A DNA stretch of 5,703 bases. It comes from Rhodococcus sp. IITR03. Lineage in GTDB: Bacteria > Actinomycetota > Actinomycetes > Mycobacteriales > Mycobacteriaceae. This document shows positions 5,249 to 5,703 of this stretch, one piece after another. Both the position numbers and the translations under genes were made by a program. The stretch spans positions 2,900,199 through 2,905,901 of the forward strand of contig LATQ01000001.1 in the NCBI GenBank assembly GCA_001017865.1, read 5' to 3'. The notes beneath the pieces are model-generated. The model made no database searches. It saw only the letters and a list, made by a program, of their open reading frames with translations, and had not been told where the DNA came from. Each line of letters starts with the position of its first letter. Within the stretch, counting starts at the first letter, position 1.

Positions 5249-5703
5249 ATCGTCAGGCACACCCGCGCACGGATTGGTCCGGCCGGAGGATCGAGGTGAT
5301 CCTCGGCAATCCCGCCCACGGTGGTGCGTGTGTCGCGCGGTTCGAGGGGCGCGTCGTGTTCGTGCGGCACGGACTGCCGGGGGAGCGGGTCTTCGCTCGG
5401 GTCACCGAGGATCGGGCGGGTCGTTCTGCTTCGCCGACGTGGAGGACGTGCTCGAGGCGTCCGAGGACCGCGTCGATCGAGTCTGCCCGATCTCCGGTCC
5501 GGGAGGGGCGGGTTGCTGCGACCTCGCGCACATGACCGTCGAGGCGCAACGCCGTTTCACGGGCGCGGTGGTGGCCGAGCAGCTGCGCCGGCTCGGTGGG
5601 GTGGACCGCGAGGTGACCGTCGAGGAGGTGCCGGCGGTGCGTCCAACGGCACCTGTGGCGCACCGGGTCGGCGTCGCGGTGGACGTGGGTGGGGAACCCG
5701 GGG
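5245..5703 (+). CDS. TRAM-domain class I SAM-dependent RNA methyltransferase (RumA/TrmA family), N-terminal part, frameshifted
   Basis: This is the N-terminal portion of a 5-methyluridine-type RNA methyltransferase resembling M. tuberculosis Rv2689c. The catalytic SAM domain lies beyond the right edge. Residues about 13-75 form a TRAM RNA-binding domain: NPAHGGACVARFEGRVVFV (22-40), then HGLPGERVFARV (42-53). Next comes a Cys cluster, VCPISGPGGAGCCDLAHM, comparable in position to the 4Fe-4S ligands of RumA but with different spacing. The frame breaks near 5420; adding one G gives AGGSFCFADVEDVLEASEDR. Three more one-base losses appear near 5635, 5653 and 5664. Restoring a C at each gives VPAGASNGTLWRTRVGVAV. 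The GTG start overlaps the probable permease stop as GTGA, so the two are translationally coupled. The RNA target (rRNA or tRNA) cannot be read from this fragment. Confidence 0.83.

Noticed and set aside
4756..5535. A fused protein joining the permease C-terminus to the TRAM domain
   Set aside because: The methyltransferase has its own strong ribosome binding site and GTG start. The fusion arises from missing bases that hide the permease stop.

Overview
The window is a very GC-rich, gene-dense chromosomal segment from an actinobacterium of the Mycobacteriales, most likely Rhodococcus or a close relative. This rests on gene order and protein resemblance. From memory, the order matches the Mycobacterium tuberculosis block Rv2689c-Rv2695: RNA methyltransferase, permease, ceoB, ceoC, DUF3159 membrane protein, OB-fold protein and alpha/beta hydrolase. 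I see no mobile element, tRNA, rRNA or CRISPR array. This is core chromosome.

Layout from left to right: (1) the N-terminal part of an alpha/beta hydrolase on the minus strand (1-356), cut by the window edge. (2) A divergent promoter region (357-540), then a plus-strand pair: a 124-residue OB-fold protein (541-915) and a DUF3159-type membrane protein (990-1729). (3) A 40-bp convergent junction made of a three-copy 22-bp tandem repeat that carries the stop codons of the genes on both sides. (4) A minus-strand pair of TrkA-type K+ regulatory subunits, ceoB (3114-2449) followed by ceoC (2423-1770). (5) A 141-bp divergent spacer (3115-3255). (6) A plus-strand KimA/KUP-like APC-superfamily permease (3256-5248), joined by a GTGA stop/start overlap to a TRAM-domain RNA methyltransferase (5245 to beyond the right edge).

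The most coherent biology is potassium handling. Two NAD-binding TrkA subunits are encoded without a TrkH/TrkG pore protein but face a permease that carries the K+-site residues of KimA. I infer that they may act together.

The strongest technical signal is a run of single-base losses. About eleven can be placed and about two more are inferred. They break the hydrolase, DUF3159 protein, permease and methyltransferase. Each placed one is repaired by lengthening a short G or C run by one base, which restores conserved protein sequence. This looks like homopolymer under-calling rather than gene decay, so I annotate these genes as whole genes with sequence-error frameshifts. I found no clear undescribed system. 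The points most worth a second look are the K+ module, the stop-codon-bearing repeat and the apparent leaderless starts.
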